Source of the DNA: CBFHWU01 sp965659665
Lineage (GTDB): Bacteria; Bacteroidota; Bacteroidia; Flavobacteriales; Flavobacteriaceae
Direction: 5' to 3'
NCBI GenBank assembly: GCA_965659665.1
Contig: CBFHWU010000028.1
Coordinates: 1 to 51,851 of the forward strand
Length of the DNA stretch: 51,851 bases
A program made the position numbers and the translations under genes. Position 1 is the first letter of the stretch, and every line of letters starts with the position of its first letter. The notes under the pieces were generated by a model. The model saw nothing but the letters and a program-made list of their open reading frames with translations. It was not told where the DNA came from and did no database searches. Below, piece by piece: positions 17,101 through 25,521 of this stretch.

Positions 17101-19708
17101 GGATTTTTCTTTTGATAAAGAGGAATATCATGTGGGAGAACAAGCATCTATAACAATTCCCTCAGTACAAGGCAATAGAGTTTTAGTAAGCTTAGAAACA
17201 GGGAAAAGTGTTTTGAAATCTTTTTGGGTCAAAACAGAAAGTGAACGAACCAACATTAGCTTTAAAATCACACCTGATATGACCCCGAATGTATATGTAC
17301 ATCTAACGATGATACAACCTCATCATCAAGATAATAACGATTTACCTATTCGATTATACGGGATTAATAATATTAAAGTGGTTGACCCCGCTACAATCCT
17401 AAAGCCTCAAATAAATATGCCCAAGCTGATTCGTCCTGAACAACGCTACAGTATTGAAGTGGGAGAAGAAAATAATAAAGCAATGACTTATACCATTGCA
17501 GTAGTGGATGAAGGACTGCTTGATTTGACCAATTTTCAAACTCCAGATCCTTGGAATTCCTTTTTTTCTAAAGAAGCATTGAGTGTTAAAACTTGGGATT
17601 TGTACGACCATGTTTTGAATGCTTATTCTGATAAGAGTAGCAGTATGTTTTCTATTGGAGGAGATACAGAAATAAAGCCTTTGGATCAAAAATCAGCGAA
17701 TAGATTTAAACCTGTTATATCCTTTTCGGGGCCACATCAGCTAAAAGCAGGAAAGAAAAATCGTCATCAATTTGAGATGCCTCAATATATTGGAAGCGTT
17801 AAAGCTATGGTGGTTGCCAGTAGTGATCAAGCGTACGGAAATACCGAAAAATCAACGCTTGTCAAACAAGAACTTATGGTTTTGGCAACTTTACCAAGGG
17901 TTATTGGACCTAATGAAAGGGTAAAACTTCCTGTAAATGTTTTTAGATTAAATGAATCAATAAAAAATGTTTCTGTTAAAGTAGAGACTACAGGGAATTT
18001 GTCTCTAGCTGGAAATCAATCCGAGGATATTGTATTTGATAAAGAAGAAGACCAAATTGTTTATTTCGATCTTCTTGCAAAACCCTCACGAGGAATAAGT
18101 AACGTTAAAGTTACGGCTAGTTCAGGAAATATTAAGGCGGTTTATGATATTGAAATAGACGTATTACCACGAAACCCCTTTTCAACCATAATAGAAGGAG
18201 AAGAAATATTAGCTCAAAACTCATATTGGAAATTAGATTATACCCCGCTAGGAATTCAAGGGTATAATCAAGCAACTGTCGAAATTAGTTCACTGCCTCC
18301 ACTTAACCTAGACCAAAAATTGGATTATCTTATTAATTATCCTCATGGATGTGCCGAACAGCTTACATCTGCAGCATTCCCTCAACTATTTCTTGAAAAC
18401 TTGATAACTTTAACACTAGACCAAAAAACAAGTATTCAAAATCATATTGAAAGTGCAATTGATGAGTTATCACAGTATCAAACAGCTAGTGGTGGTTTTG
18501 CCTCTTGGAAAGGAGGAAGTTACCCCAATGAATGGTCCACCAATTACGTGGCTCATTTTTTATTAGAAGCACAGAAATTAGGGTATGCTGTTCCAAAACA
18601 AGTTCTAAAAAAATGGAAAGAATTTCAAAAGAAAATGGCAAAAAAATGGGAAATGACCGATCGCTATCAAAGTGATTTGATACAAGCTTATAGGCTATAT
18701 ACGTTGGCTCTTGCAGGCTCCCCGGAGAGAGGTTCGATGAATGCACTGAAAGAAAATCAACAAATAAAATCCTCAGCCCGTTGGCGTCTTGCTTTGGCAT
18801 ATGCTGAGTCTGGTTTTGAAAAACATGCGATTCGAATGATCGAAAACATGAATCCCCTTAATAGTGAATCCTATTCTTTAAACCCTTATTACAATCCTAC
18901 TTTTGGATCAAAAACAAGAGATCAAGCGATGATCCTCGAAACATTAACTCATCTGAAACAAAACCGTAAAGCCTACAATATTTTGGAAAAATTAGCCAAA
19001 AAAATGGGGAGCAATACTTGGATGAGTACCCAAACTTCGGCTTATAGTCTCTTAGCTATTGCTAAATATGCTAAACAAAATAATTTGACTAGTTCTTTTA
19101 AAATTATGCTTAGTAATAATGGAAAACAAGAAGAAATAAATTCCTCCGACAAATACGTTTATCAATATCAAATACCAAACCCTGAAGTGGGCCAAAAGAT
19201 TCAAATTAAGAATATAGATTCAACGGCACTTTTTATACGAACAATAAAAAAGGGTATTCCACTTGAAGATACGAATATTAGTGAAAATAAAAATATTTCA
19301 CTCCATATTCACTATGAAGATTTACAGGGAAATGCGATAGAGGTTCAATCCTTACCAAAAGGAACAAGTTTTATTGCAAAAGTGACGATATCAAATCCTA
19401 ATCAGTTATATAGTTATTCAGATTTAGCCTTAACACAAATTTTTCCTTCCGGTTGGGAAATCATCAATACTAGAATGGAAGGATCAGATCAACATCATAA
19501 AAAGCTAGACTATAAAGATATAAGAGATGATCGGGTTATGCATTATTTTAATCTTAATCCAGCACAATCAATAACCTTCAATGTTCAATTAAACGCTACT
19601 TATCAAGGAACATATTATCTCCCTAATGTTCGAGTAGAAGCGATGTATGATAATACAATTTATGCAAACAAAAAAGGCAAATGGGTTCAGGTGATTTCAA
19701 ACAAATAG
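14195..19708 (+). CDS. Bacterial alpha-2-macroglobulin, lipoprotein with thioester
   Basis: An 1837-residue protein. The N-terminus is a lipoprotein signal with probable lipid-anchor Cys16 (SLILNC). An N-terminal Ig-like domain (TLVFLPSSFLQPNKEY) is followed by many macroglobulin domains, including the conserved region GERGVWRPSDTLHLTF and VVDEGLLDLTNFQTPDPW. The thioester motif is CAEQ in YPHGCAEQL (Cys1386, Gln1389), in an alpha-helical thioester-domain region, and a receptor-binding-like beta domain ends the protein. Bacterial A2M traps proteases in the periplasm, linking to them through the thioester. Its 3' end overlaps pbpC by 28 bases, the known A2M-PbpC pairing that joins protease defence to cell-wall repair. 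Confidence 0.92.
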   Translation: MKNLFYFSILSLILNCTTNKKEKVDDQHFFELIESYTSGTISIGSPIKIVFAETVKNNNKQPLSEILTISPRTKGTFVWEDDQTLVFLPSSFLQPNKEYHVALKMNPFFGKVKKVVEEFNFSFKTLKQNLEVNIEGLRFYETKNANQAKVVGSIEIADDANSDLVKELISATQNNKPLEISWAKEQIKKGVYPFSIENIIRNSQQSTIEIVIDGQPIGVSKKRVEKVKIPSIEEFNVLSINLIQGSEHYISVLFSDLLDPKQNLNGLIKIDDHAAKTVIDGNQLKVFIPSSTKKNHTLKINKQIKNVSGKRLKQEYSQIFTQEVIPPEVRLLTKKEKIILPSSGILTFDFEARGLNEVEVSVIKIFNDNVLQYLQINSIGEDRELKRVAKPIIIKTISLSSYGDLNLTKWNTFSINLADIIHTDPGSGYQIKIGFRREHAIFNCSDETAVTQNKTHQPWENTIDWDSFDSYYSNNYKWQERDDSCSDSYYGDRRSIKKILFASDLGIIAKRSDQGDLSVFVSDLITTEPHDKVNVKVFNYQLQQINSSTTNNEGIAKIDVKNKTPFVLVAKKDNQVGYLKLDGYSSLSLSNFDISGTKVKKGLKGFIYGERGVWRPSDTLHLTFILQDRMKTLPKKHPVIMELYNPSGQIIEKKINDLPVGNMYRFDFVTNKEAPTGNWKVKARIGNLSFEKRVKIETVKPNRLKVDLIPHKKILGYKDKNFDANLKVRWLTGITAKNLKTEFEMLLRPVKTTFEGFSNYNFDDKSKTFLSQKQLVFQGRLNSEGNAFMSIPIENQKRSPGALNVVLYGKTFEQGGDFSISQTVIPFYPYSSFVGVSIPEGDKRGTLLTGKNHKIAIVNLDSQGNPILKNRVKVSLYKLSWRWWWDQSYDNLSHYIGNAHQKPEHTFYTTLTNGKGVCNVLLENSQWGRYYIKVEDSESGHSTGSIAYFDWPGWAGKSKQGQLDGATMLDFSFDKEEYHVGEQASITIPSVQGNRVLVSLETGKSVLKSFWVKTESERTNISFKITPDMTPNVYVHLTMIQPHHQDNNDLPIRLYGINNIKVVDPATILKPQINMPKLIRPEQRYSIEVGEENNKAMTYTIAVVDEGLLDLTNFQTPDPWNSFFSKEALSVKTWDLYDHVLNAYSDKSSSMFSIGGDTEIKPLDQKSANRFKPVISFSGPHQLKAGKKNRHQFEMPQYIGSVKAMVVASSDQAYGNTEKSTLVKQELMVLATLPRVIGPNERVKLPVNVFRLNESIKNVSVKVETTGNLSLAGNQSEDIVFDKEEDQIVYFDLLAKPSRGISNVKVTASSGNIKAVYDIEIDVLPRNPFSTIIEGEEILAQNSYWKLDYTPLGIQGYNQATVEISSLPPLNLDQKLDYLINYPHGCAEQLTSAAFPQLFLENLITLTLDQKTSIQNHIESAIDELSQYQTASGGFASWKGGSYPNEWSTNYVAHFLLEAQKLGYAVPKQVLKKWKEFQKKMAKKWEMTDRYQSDLIQAYRLYTLALAGSPERGSMNALKENQQIKSSARWRLALAYAESGFEKHAIRMIENMNPLNSESYSLNPYYNPTFGSKTRDQAMILETLTHLKQNRKAYNILEKLAKKMGSNTWMSTQTSAYSLLAIAKYAKQNNLTSSFKIMLSNNGKQEEINSSDKYVYQYQIPNPEVGQKIQIKNIDSTALFIRTIKKGIPLEDTNISENKNISLHIHYEDLQGNAIEVQSLPKGTSFIAKVTISNPNQLYSYSDLALTQIFPSGWEIINTRMEGSDQHHKKLDYKDIRDDRVMHYFNLNPAQSITFNVQLNATYQGTYYLPNVRVEAMYDNTIYANKKGKWVQVISNK

Positions 19709-22089
19709 CCTTAAAAAAAATCAAAAAAGGGGTAAGACACCCTCAAAGTAAGGGAATTATTTTTTGTGTAATAGTTGTTGCTTTAGCGTTGCACTTTAGT
19801 CGTATTCCCCAACCTTTTTTTGATGTTCCATACGCTACCACTCTGCGCTCAAACGAAGGGATATTGCTGAATGCTTTAATCGCCGAGGACGAACAGTGGA
19901 GATTTCCTCCTTTGGACAGTATTCCAGAAAAATATCAAACCGCAGTTCGTCTTTTTGAGGATGAATATTTTTTTTATCACTTTGGAATAAATCCTGCTTC
20001 TTTGGCGAGGGCTGCTTTTCAAAACATCAAAGCAGGAAAGGTGATCAGTGGAGGAAGTACCTTAACGATGCAAACGGTGAGAATGGCTTTGGGAAATAAA
20101 AAAAGAACGTATTCTCAAAAATGTATTGAAATCCTAAAATCATTACGAGTTGAATTCATGTACAGCAAAGCATCCATTTTCAAACTTTACGCCAATCATG
20201 CTCCTTTTGGTGGAAATATTGTGGGGCTTCATGCTGCTTCGTGGCGTTATTTTTCTAAAGAACCCCATCAACTTTCGTGGGCTGAGGCAGCAACTTTAGC
20301 CGTTCTTCCTAATAATCCGAAGAAAATTTTTCCTGGAAAAAACAATGCGGAACTTCTATTAAAACGCAATAAACTTTTGGACAAATTGTGTGATAGAAAC
20401 TTTATTCCCAAAGAGGACCTAGACCTTTACAAAACAGAACCAATTCCTGACAAAATTATTTCAATACCCAACCATGCTTTCCATTTGCTACAACGAGCAG
20501 CCAATGAAAATCAAAAAGGAAAAAAGATTGTCACAACTTTACATTATGACACACAATTAAGAGTTGAAAATCAGGTTTTTAAATACAGCAAAAAATTATC
20601 CGACAGTGAAATTCACAATGTAGCTGCTATAGTGATAGAAATTGATACTGGGAACACTCTTGCTTATATTGGTAATTCCACAAACCAAAATCAACATTCT
20701 CAATATGTAGATGTTGTAGACGCTCCACGAAGTCCAGGAAGTTTACTTAAACCCATACTGTATGCAGCAGCTTTAGATCAAAAGATCATTTTGCCAAAAG
20801 AATTACTTCCCGATATCCCGTTGTTTAGCAAATCATTTATACCTAAAAACTTTGATAAAAAGTTTCGTGGAGTTGTACACGCAGATCAAGCTTTAAGTAA
20901 TAGTCTTAATGTTCCTTTTGTTTATCTTCTAAGAAAATTTGGATACGAAAATTTTTATCAAATACTTAGCACCCAATTAGGGTATAAGCTAGGTTACCCC
21001 GCAAGTCATTATGGATTAAGTTTGATTTTGGGAAGTGCCGAAACTACATTATGGGACATTACAGCCATATATTCGGGAATGGCCAGAGCTTATAAGCGCT
21101 ACTTTGAACGACCCCTTGGTTTGTCGTATTCAGATATGGATTTTCACCCCAATTATTACCACAAAAATCAGAACATTAATCACGAAAAAGAGCTAAAAAA
21201 ATCAGGCGTTTTTGATGCTTCAGCATTGGAAAATACATTTAAAGCAATGGAACAATTAAAACGGCCTGGACAAGAATCGGGATGGGCTGTTTTTGACTCC
21301 AGTAAATCAATAGCATGGAAAACAGGAACAAGCTTTGGATTTAAAGATGCATGGTCGATAGGATTTAATGATACATATCTTGTTGGAGTTTGGGTGGGCA
21401 ATGCCGATGGAGAAGCAAGGCCCGATTTGGTAGGCATAAAGTCAGCTGCCCCTTTAATGTTTGATGTTTTTTCATTTTTAGAGGGAAACTCAATTTTGAA
21501 CGATCAACCCATGGGAGAAATCGAAAATATGTGTTTAAAAAGTGGAATGATCGCAGGGGATTATTGCTTAGAGTTAACAGAACTATATTTAACCGAAAAT
21601 CAGTTCAATTATGGAAAAACCTGTACATACCACAAACCATTACAGCTCAATAAAGAAATGACACTGAGAGTGAATAGTAATTGTTATGAGATAGCTCAAA
21701 TGATTACAAAAGGATGGTTTGTCTTACCTCCTGTGGAGGCATGGTATTACAAAAAGTACAACCCAACGTTTCTGAATCCACCAATTTTTCACCCTCAATG
21801 CCAGCAAGAGATTCAAACGCAACACTTACAATTGATTTATCCTAAAAATTCAGCTAAAATTATTATTCCTCGCCAACAAGATGGATCAAGAGGGAAAGCT
21901 TTATTTCATGCTGCACATCAAAACGAAGAAAGCCAAGTTTTTTGGCATCTTGATGAAGTTTTTTTAGGAACAACTCTAAATAACAATCACAAAATGGAAA
22001 TCAAAGCAGATAAAGGAGTTCATCAACTCGTATTGATTGATGATTTGGGGCATGAAATTAAAACAAATTTTGAAATTCTTAATGAATAA
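19681..22089 (+). CDS. pbpC: Penicillin-binding protein 1C (bifunctional murein synthase)
   Basis: An 802-residue inner-membrane enzyme. A single N-terminal membrane helix (about 25-39) leads to a GT51 glycosyltransferase domain with catalytic Glu93 (FEDEYFFYHFG) and the GGSTLTMQ motif. The transpeptidase domain has SLLK (Ser354, Lys357), SLN (408-410) and KTGT (Lys547). A C-terminal BiPBP_C beta domain ends the protein, as in E. coli PbpC. It polymerises and may cross-link peptidoglycan; in E. coli the transpeptidase half is weakly active. The ATG lies inside the end of the macroglobulin gene, so translation is probably coupled. Confidence 0.93.
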   Translation: MGSGDFKQIALKKIKKGVRHPQSKGIIFCVIVVALALHFSRIPQPFFDVPYATTLRSNEGILLNALIAEDEQWRFPPLDSIPEKYQTAVRLFEDEYFFYHFGINPASLARAAFQNIKAGKVISGGSTLTMQTVRMALGNKKRTYSQKCIEILKSLRVEFMYSKASIFKLYANHAPFGGNIVGLHAASWRYFSKEPHQLSWAEAATLAVLPNNPKKIFPGKNNAELLLKRNKLLDKLCDRNFIPKEDLDLYKTEPIPDKIISIPNHAFHLLQRAANENQKGKKIVTTLHYDTQLRVENQVFKYSKKLSDSEIHNVAAIVIEIDTGNTLAYIGNSTNQNQHSQYVDVVDAPRSPGSLLKPILYAAALDQKIILPKELLPDIPLFSKSFIPKNFDKKFRGVVHADQALSNSLNVPFVYLLRKFGYENFYQILSTQLGYKLGYPASHYGLSLILGSAETTLWDITAIYSGMARAYKRYFERPLGLSYSDMDFHPNYYHKNQNINHEKELKKSGVFDASALENTFKAMEQLKRPGQESGWAVFDSSKSIAWKTGTSFGFKDAWSIGFNDTYLVGVWVGNADGEARPDLVGIKSAAPLMFDVFSFLEGNSILNDQPMGEIENMCLKSGMIAGDYCLELTELYLTENQFNYGKTCTYHKPLQLNKEMTLRVNSNCYEIAQMITKGWFVLPPVEAWYYKKYNPTFLNPPIFHPQCQQEIQTQHLQLIYPKNSAKIIIPRQQDGSRGKALFHAAHQNEESQVFWHLDEVFLGTTLNNNHKMEIKADKGVHQLVLIDDLGHEIKTNFEILNE

Positions 22090-22189
22090 ACGATTGTTAA
22101 ATCTCAATATCTACAATTGTAATCTATATTTAGCCCAGCTTTACTCCTCTCATCATGCTAATGAAACACAAAAATAGCTATGAAATAGC

Positions 22190-22568
22190 TGCCCAAATAC
22201 GGAGACGTCTTGACGATGTCTAAGTATACCGGAACGGGTTTGTCCACCACACTCGGAAAATATACAGATCTACAGTTGAAGGCAGCAGGAATTCGGTTTG
22301 TGTGGGGTTTTCCAAATCAAAACTGTAAGTACGAGTTTTAAACAAACTAGTTTGGAAAACACAAGAACATATGCAAGGATTTAAAATAAAAATGGCTGCA
22401 TTAACAACTGAAAAATTGGTAAGAAAAATCAAAATAGTAAAAAAATATTTCGCAAATACTTTAAAAAGGTATTCTATAAATACTAAACCAGCTCAACAAT
22501 TAATGGAAGTGTTTGTCACAACCCTGATATCGTTCGTCCGTGTGAAACAACGAATATTATCATTATAA
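22190..22568 (+). pseudogene. Frameshifted GNAT-family N-acetyltransferase remnant
   Basis: Frame one (about 22190-22341) reads KYTGTGLSTTLGKYT then GIRFVWGFPNQN, the acetyl-CoA-binding part of a GNAT group with the FPNxNS motif. It hits TAA at 22339-22341. Another frame continues from about 22347 with LVWKTQEHMQGFKIK, which is what follows GFPNQNSxYGF in intact relatives, and runs to 22568. One frameshift thus splits the domain, and the N-terminal half before about 22190 is not recognisable. Relatives of this GNAT type often sit in polysaccharide or lipid modification loci. Confidence 0.6.
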
Positions 22569-22679
22569 GAGATTTACTAATAATTTTGTTATGGAGCTGA
22601 ATCGAGTGCTTTTTCGGGTCAAAATTATAAATGGGTTTCCTATGAGAAAAGTTTAAATATCTGACGAAACGGATGTTGA

Positions 22680-23087
22680 CAATGCTCCAGTGCACTTAAA
22701 AACGTAGCCTATCAAAGTGGAATAAGCGAAATAATTTTTCAAGCATTCCTTTATATACCCATTGCAGCTCTCATGGAAGATCGTGCTGGCGTAAAAGTTG
22801 AATCTTGGGCGGGTGGGGGACAAAAACTTTGACTCGAACTTCCCCTTTTTTTAAGGATTTCATTACATCTGGATAAAGACAGAAGCTTGAAAAAGTCAGT
22901 GCACAATATTCTTGTTTGGATAATTGCTGTCACGTTGTTGAGTGCTTGGACGCTTCATACTAATTCGAGTGCTATTTTAAGAAGAGGGAACGTCCAAAAT
23001 GTGTTGAAAGAACTTATGGCCTACAGCTTTTTTGTGATCTCGGTCATTTTTTTTCATTCACAACGATCAACGAATACTAACTTATAA
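22680..23087 (+). pseudogene. Unidentified membrane-protein gene with an internal TGA
   Basis: One frame runs from 22680 to TAA 23085-23087, broken only by TGA at 22830-22832. Before the TGA it reads AYQSGISEIIFQAFLYIP and MEDRAGVKVESWAGGGQKL; after it LELPLFLRISLHLDKDRSLKK, then two hydrophobic segments (ILVWIIAVTLLSAWTL and MAYSFFVISVIFF). The continuity suggests a single former gene for a protein with C-terminal membrane helices. A TTG-started 66-residue product from 22887 is possible but less likely. I do not recognise the family. It ends 14 bases before the Cys-rich gene. Confidence 0.4.
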
Positions 23088-23101
23088 CACACGTAATAAT
23101 T

Positions 23102-23293
23102 ATGATTACTTATGAATGCAACCAATGTGGAATGTCTGTTAAAGCCAATTGTGGTAAATGCGATATTCCTTTAGAAAATGGATATCTTAGCCTTGATAAT
23201 GGAAGTCAAGTTCAAATTTCCCAATGTCATTCATGTGAGGGCAAAATCAAGTCACTGCAGTGTTGAGGTTCCGATATGTCTTGTGAGATGTAG
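23102..23293 (+). pseudogene. Small Cys-rich zinc-ribbon-like protein gene, cut by TGA at an expected Cys codon
   Basis: The ATG at 23102 opens a 54-residue product: CNQCGMSV, then CGKCDIPLENG, then CHSCEGKIKS, ending LQC at TGA 23264-23266. In the same frame the sequence continues GSDMSCEM to TAG 23291-23293. Small flavobacterial proteins I recall with this pattern (two CxxC pairs, then KIKSPxCCGxDMxC) have Cys where the TGA stands, so a single TGT/TGC to TGA change removed the last conserved cysteines. The truncated form keeps three CxxC-type pairs and could still bind metal. Function is unknown. Confidence 0.6.
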
Positions 23294-23485
23294 GGGATAA
23301 TAATACGAGATCAGCGATTAATAGGTGTTTTTTTGCGGTTCGAATTTTCGTCAGGATTCTTATAAAGAATTTTATACCGAGTCATCAAAATTTTAATTTT
23401 AGGGCCTTTAAACCTTGTCACTTTTAATTCATATAATAGTTCCGTTTCGAGTTTGAACTAAACGGTTATTAAAAACAAAATCATG

Positions 23486-23493
23486 TACTTTTG
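23486..23493 (+). promoter_or_regulatory. Bacteroidota -7 element TACTTTTG
   Basis: A perfect TAnnTTTG box 27 bases upstream of the ATG at 23521. The nearest TTG (23453-23455) is 30 bases away, longer than the usual 17-23. Probable promoter of the enoyl-CoA hydratase/queD unit. Confidence 0.45.
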
Positions 23494-23520
23494 TGAAAAG
23501 AAATATTTTAAACTTTTTCT

Positions 23521-24291
23521 ATGTCTGATGCTTTTATGACGGGGACTATACAATGTTCGATCGATTCGCATATTGCTACGATTTATTTTGCTCACCCAAA
23601 ACAGAATTCATTTCCAAGACATTTATTGCAGGATCTACATCAGGTTTTTTTATCCTTAGCAAAAAATACAGAAGTGTATGTGATAGTGTTGACAAGTGAT
23701 AGGGACAAAGCTTTTTGTGCAGGAGCTTCCTTTGATGAACTTCTTCAGATTAAAACACCTGAAGAAGGGAAAACATTTTTTATGGGATTTGCTAACGTGA
23801 TCAACTCCATGCGAAATTGTCCTCAGCCTATTATTGGTCGTATTCATGGACGTGCAATAGGTGGAGGAGTTGGATTGGTATCGGCATGTGATTATGCCAT
23901 TGCTACTTCAGAAGCATCAATAAAATTATCCGAAATAGCCATTGGAATTGGTCCTTTTGTGATAAGTCCAGCAGTTAAGCGTAAAATAGGGACCGCAGCG
24001 CTCTCTGAGCTTTCACTAACAGCACACGATTGGAAGTCAGCGGACTGGGCTCATCAACACGGACTTTTTGCTGAATTATGTGACGATACTATTTGCCTGC
24101 AACATCAAGTTAGTGATTTGGCACATCGTATTGCATCTTACGCACCTATGGCCGTTTCTGAACTTAAAAAAGCCCTTTGGCTTGGCACCGAAAATTGGGA
24201 TGACCTTCTTGAACATAATGCTACCATCTCAGGGCGTTTAGTTCTCTCAGAAATTACGCAAAAAACCCTTCTTAAATTAAAACAAAAATGA
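23521..24291 (+). CDS. Enoyl-CoA hydratase/isomerase family protein
   Basis: A 256-residue crotonase-fold protein. Seen: the AFCAGASFDEL segment that forms part of the CoA/oxyanion site, HGRAIGGGVGLVSACD (second oxyanion-hole glycines) and KLSEIAIGIGPFVISP, which holds the Glu region. This layout fits hydratases acting on short-chain or branched enoyl-CoA, such as methylglutaconyl-CoA hydratase in leucine breakdown, but the substrate cannot be assigned. No other CoA-metabolism gene is adjacent. Its TGA overlaps the ATG of queD by four bases (ATGA), so the two are translationally coupled. Confidence 0.88.
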   Translation: MSDAFMTGTIQCSIDSHIATIYFAHPKQNSFPRHLLQDLHQVFLSLAKNTEVYVIVLTSDRDKAFCAGASFDELLQIKTPEEGKTFFMGFANVINSMRNCPQPIIGRIHGRAIGGGVGLVSACDYAIATSEASIKLSEIAIGIGPFVISPAVKRKIGTAALSELSLTAHDWKSADWAHQHGLFAELCDDTICLQHQVSDLAHRIASYAPMAVSELKKALWLGTENWDDLLEHNATISGRLVLSEITQKTLLKLKQK

Positions 24292-24737
24292 GTAATATTC
24301 GCATCACAAAAAGTTTTACTTTTGAAACGGGCCACGCCTTATATGGGTATGATGGGCTATGTAAAAATGTTCACGGACACAGCTACAAACTTTGGGTCAC
24401 CGTTATTGGTAAACCTATTGAAGACTCCACTCACGTAAAGTTTGGGATGGTCATTGACTTTAAAGACCTAAAAAAAATAGTAAAAAAAGAAATTGTGGAC
24501 GTTTTTGATCATGCCACGGTATTTAATAAAAATACGCCCCACGTCAAACTAGCCAACACCCTCCAGTCAAGTGGTCACAATGTATTGTTGGTGGATTATC
24601 AACCTACTAGTGAAAAAATGGTCCTAGACTTTGCTTCAAAAATCAAAAAACACTTACCTGAACATATACAATTGGTAGCGCTAAAATTACAAGAAACCGA
24701 GTCTTCTTTTGCAGAATGGTTAGCGAGCGATCAGTAA
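24288..24737 (+). CDS. queD: 6-carboxytetrahydropterin synthase (QueD/PTPS family)
   Basis: A 149-residue T-fold enzyme. Zinc ligands are His16 (ETGHALYG), His29 and His31 (NVHGHSY). The nucleophile is Cys25, in the CxxxHxH arrangement typical of QueD; DHATVF and the late Glu region (KLQETESSFAEW) complete the site. It converts dihydroneopterin triphosphate to 6-carboxytetrahydropterin for queuosine/preQ0 synthesis. Some Bacteroidota versions have an insertion, seen here as SSGHNVLLVDYQPTSE. It overlaps the preceding gene by four bases. The other queuosine genes are not in the window. Confidence 0.88.
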   Translation: MSNIRITKSFTFETGHALYGYDGLCKNVHGHSYKLWVTVIGKPIEDSTHVKFGMVIDFKDLKKIVKKEIVDVFDHATVFNKNTPHVKLANTLQSSGHNVLLVDYQPTSEKMVLDFASKIKKHLPEHIQLVALKLQETESSFAEWLASDQ

Positions 24738-24741
24738 TTTG

Positions 24742-24749
24742 TACCTTTG
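24742..24749 (+). promoter_or_regulatory. Bacteroidota -7 element TACCTTTG
   Basis: A perfect TAnnTTTG box directly after the queD stop and four bases before the lpxH ATG (24754). It suggests a separate, leaderless start of transcription for lpxH-hflX, although read-through from queD is also possible. There is no TTG at the usual distance. Confidence 0.45.
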
Positions 24750-24753
24750 TGTT

Positions 24754-25521
24754 ATGAATCTTAAACCAGGTAAAAAGATTTATTTTGCTTCTGACAATCA
24801 CTTGGGTGCTCCTGATGCTACCTCAAGTGTGGTACGAGAAAAAATATTTGTGCAATGGTTGTCTGAGATAATAAAGGATGCGCAAGCTCTTTTTTTGATG
24901 GGTGACTTGTTTGATGTTTGGATCGAATACAAAAAAGTAGTTCCCAAAGGATTTGTACGAGTTTTAGGTAAATTAGCAGAACTCTCGGATGCTGGCGTTG
25001 AGCTTCATTATTTTGTTGGTAATCACGATATGTGGATGCGGGATTATTTTGAAAAAGAACTCAATGCTAAAATTTATTTTGAAAAACAGCATTTAGAAAT
25101 CAATGGTAAACAATTTCTTTTAGCCCATGGAGATGGGCTAGGGCCAGGTGACTTGGGATATAAGCGAATGAAAAAACTATTTCGAAATCCAGTGGCTCAA
25201 TGGTTTTTGCGTTGGCTTCACCCAGATTTAGGAGTCAAATTGGCACAATATTTATCACTGAAAAACAAACTTATTTCAGGGGATGATGATTTAAAATATG
25301 AAGGCCCAGAAAAAGAATGGCTTTATCAGTATGCTTTAGTCAAGCTAAAAGAACAACATTATGACTACTTTGTATTTGGGCACCGCCATTTACCACTTGA
25401 AATTGAGCTTAATGAACGCTCAAAGTATTTTAACTTAGGGGATTGGATATCGTATTATACCTATGGAGTTTTTGACGGTTCTGATTTTCAACTAAACCAT
25501 TGGAAATCCAATAATGATTGA
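24754..25521 (+). CDS. lpxH: UDP-2,3-diacylglucosamine diphosphatase (LpxH-type)
   Basis: A 255-residue calcineurin-like metallophosphoesterase. Metal motifs in order: ASDNHLG (Asp14, His16), MGDLFDVW, VGNHDMW, LAHGDGL and FGHRHLP. It hydrolyses UDP-2,3-diacylglucosamine to lipid X in lipid A synthesis at the inner membrane. The middle insert (FLRWLHPDLGVKLAQYLS) is the helical cap of LpxH-like proteins. An in-frame TTG five codons upstream lies inside the -7 element, so the ATG is the better start. It overlaps hflX by eight bases. Confidence 0.88.
   Translation: MNLKPGKKIYFASDNHLGAPDATSSVVREKIFVQWLSEIIKDAQALFLMGDLFDVWIEYKKVVPKGFVRVLGKLAELSDAGVELHYFVGNHDMWMRDYFEKELNAKIYFEKQHLEINGKQFLLAHGDGLGPGDLGYKRMKKLFRNPVAQWFLRWLHPDLGVKLAQYLSLKNKLISGDDDLKYEGPEKEWLYQYALVKLKEQHYDYFVFGHRHLPLEIELNERSKYFNLGDWISYYTYGVFDGSDFQLNHWKSNND

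Noticed and set aside
14195..22089. A new defence or toxin-delivery system
   Set aside because: The large protein has a macroglobulin layout with a CxEQ thioester and the partner is pbpC, a known pairing.
22371..22568. 65-codon plus-strand frame as an independent small gene
   Set aside because: Its beginning matches the continuation of the GNAT domain in the previous frame, so it is the 3' half of a broken gene.
22887..23087. 66-codon TTG-started membrane protein as a separate gene
   Set aside because: The same frame continues upstream across a single TGA with protein-like sequence, so a broken larger gene is more likely.
23264..23266. Selenocysteine reading of the TGA
   Set aside because: No SECIS-like hairpin was evident, flavobacteria rarely use selenocysteine, and neighbouring genes are clearly decayed; kept only as a check in the findings.
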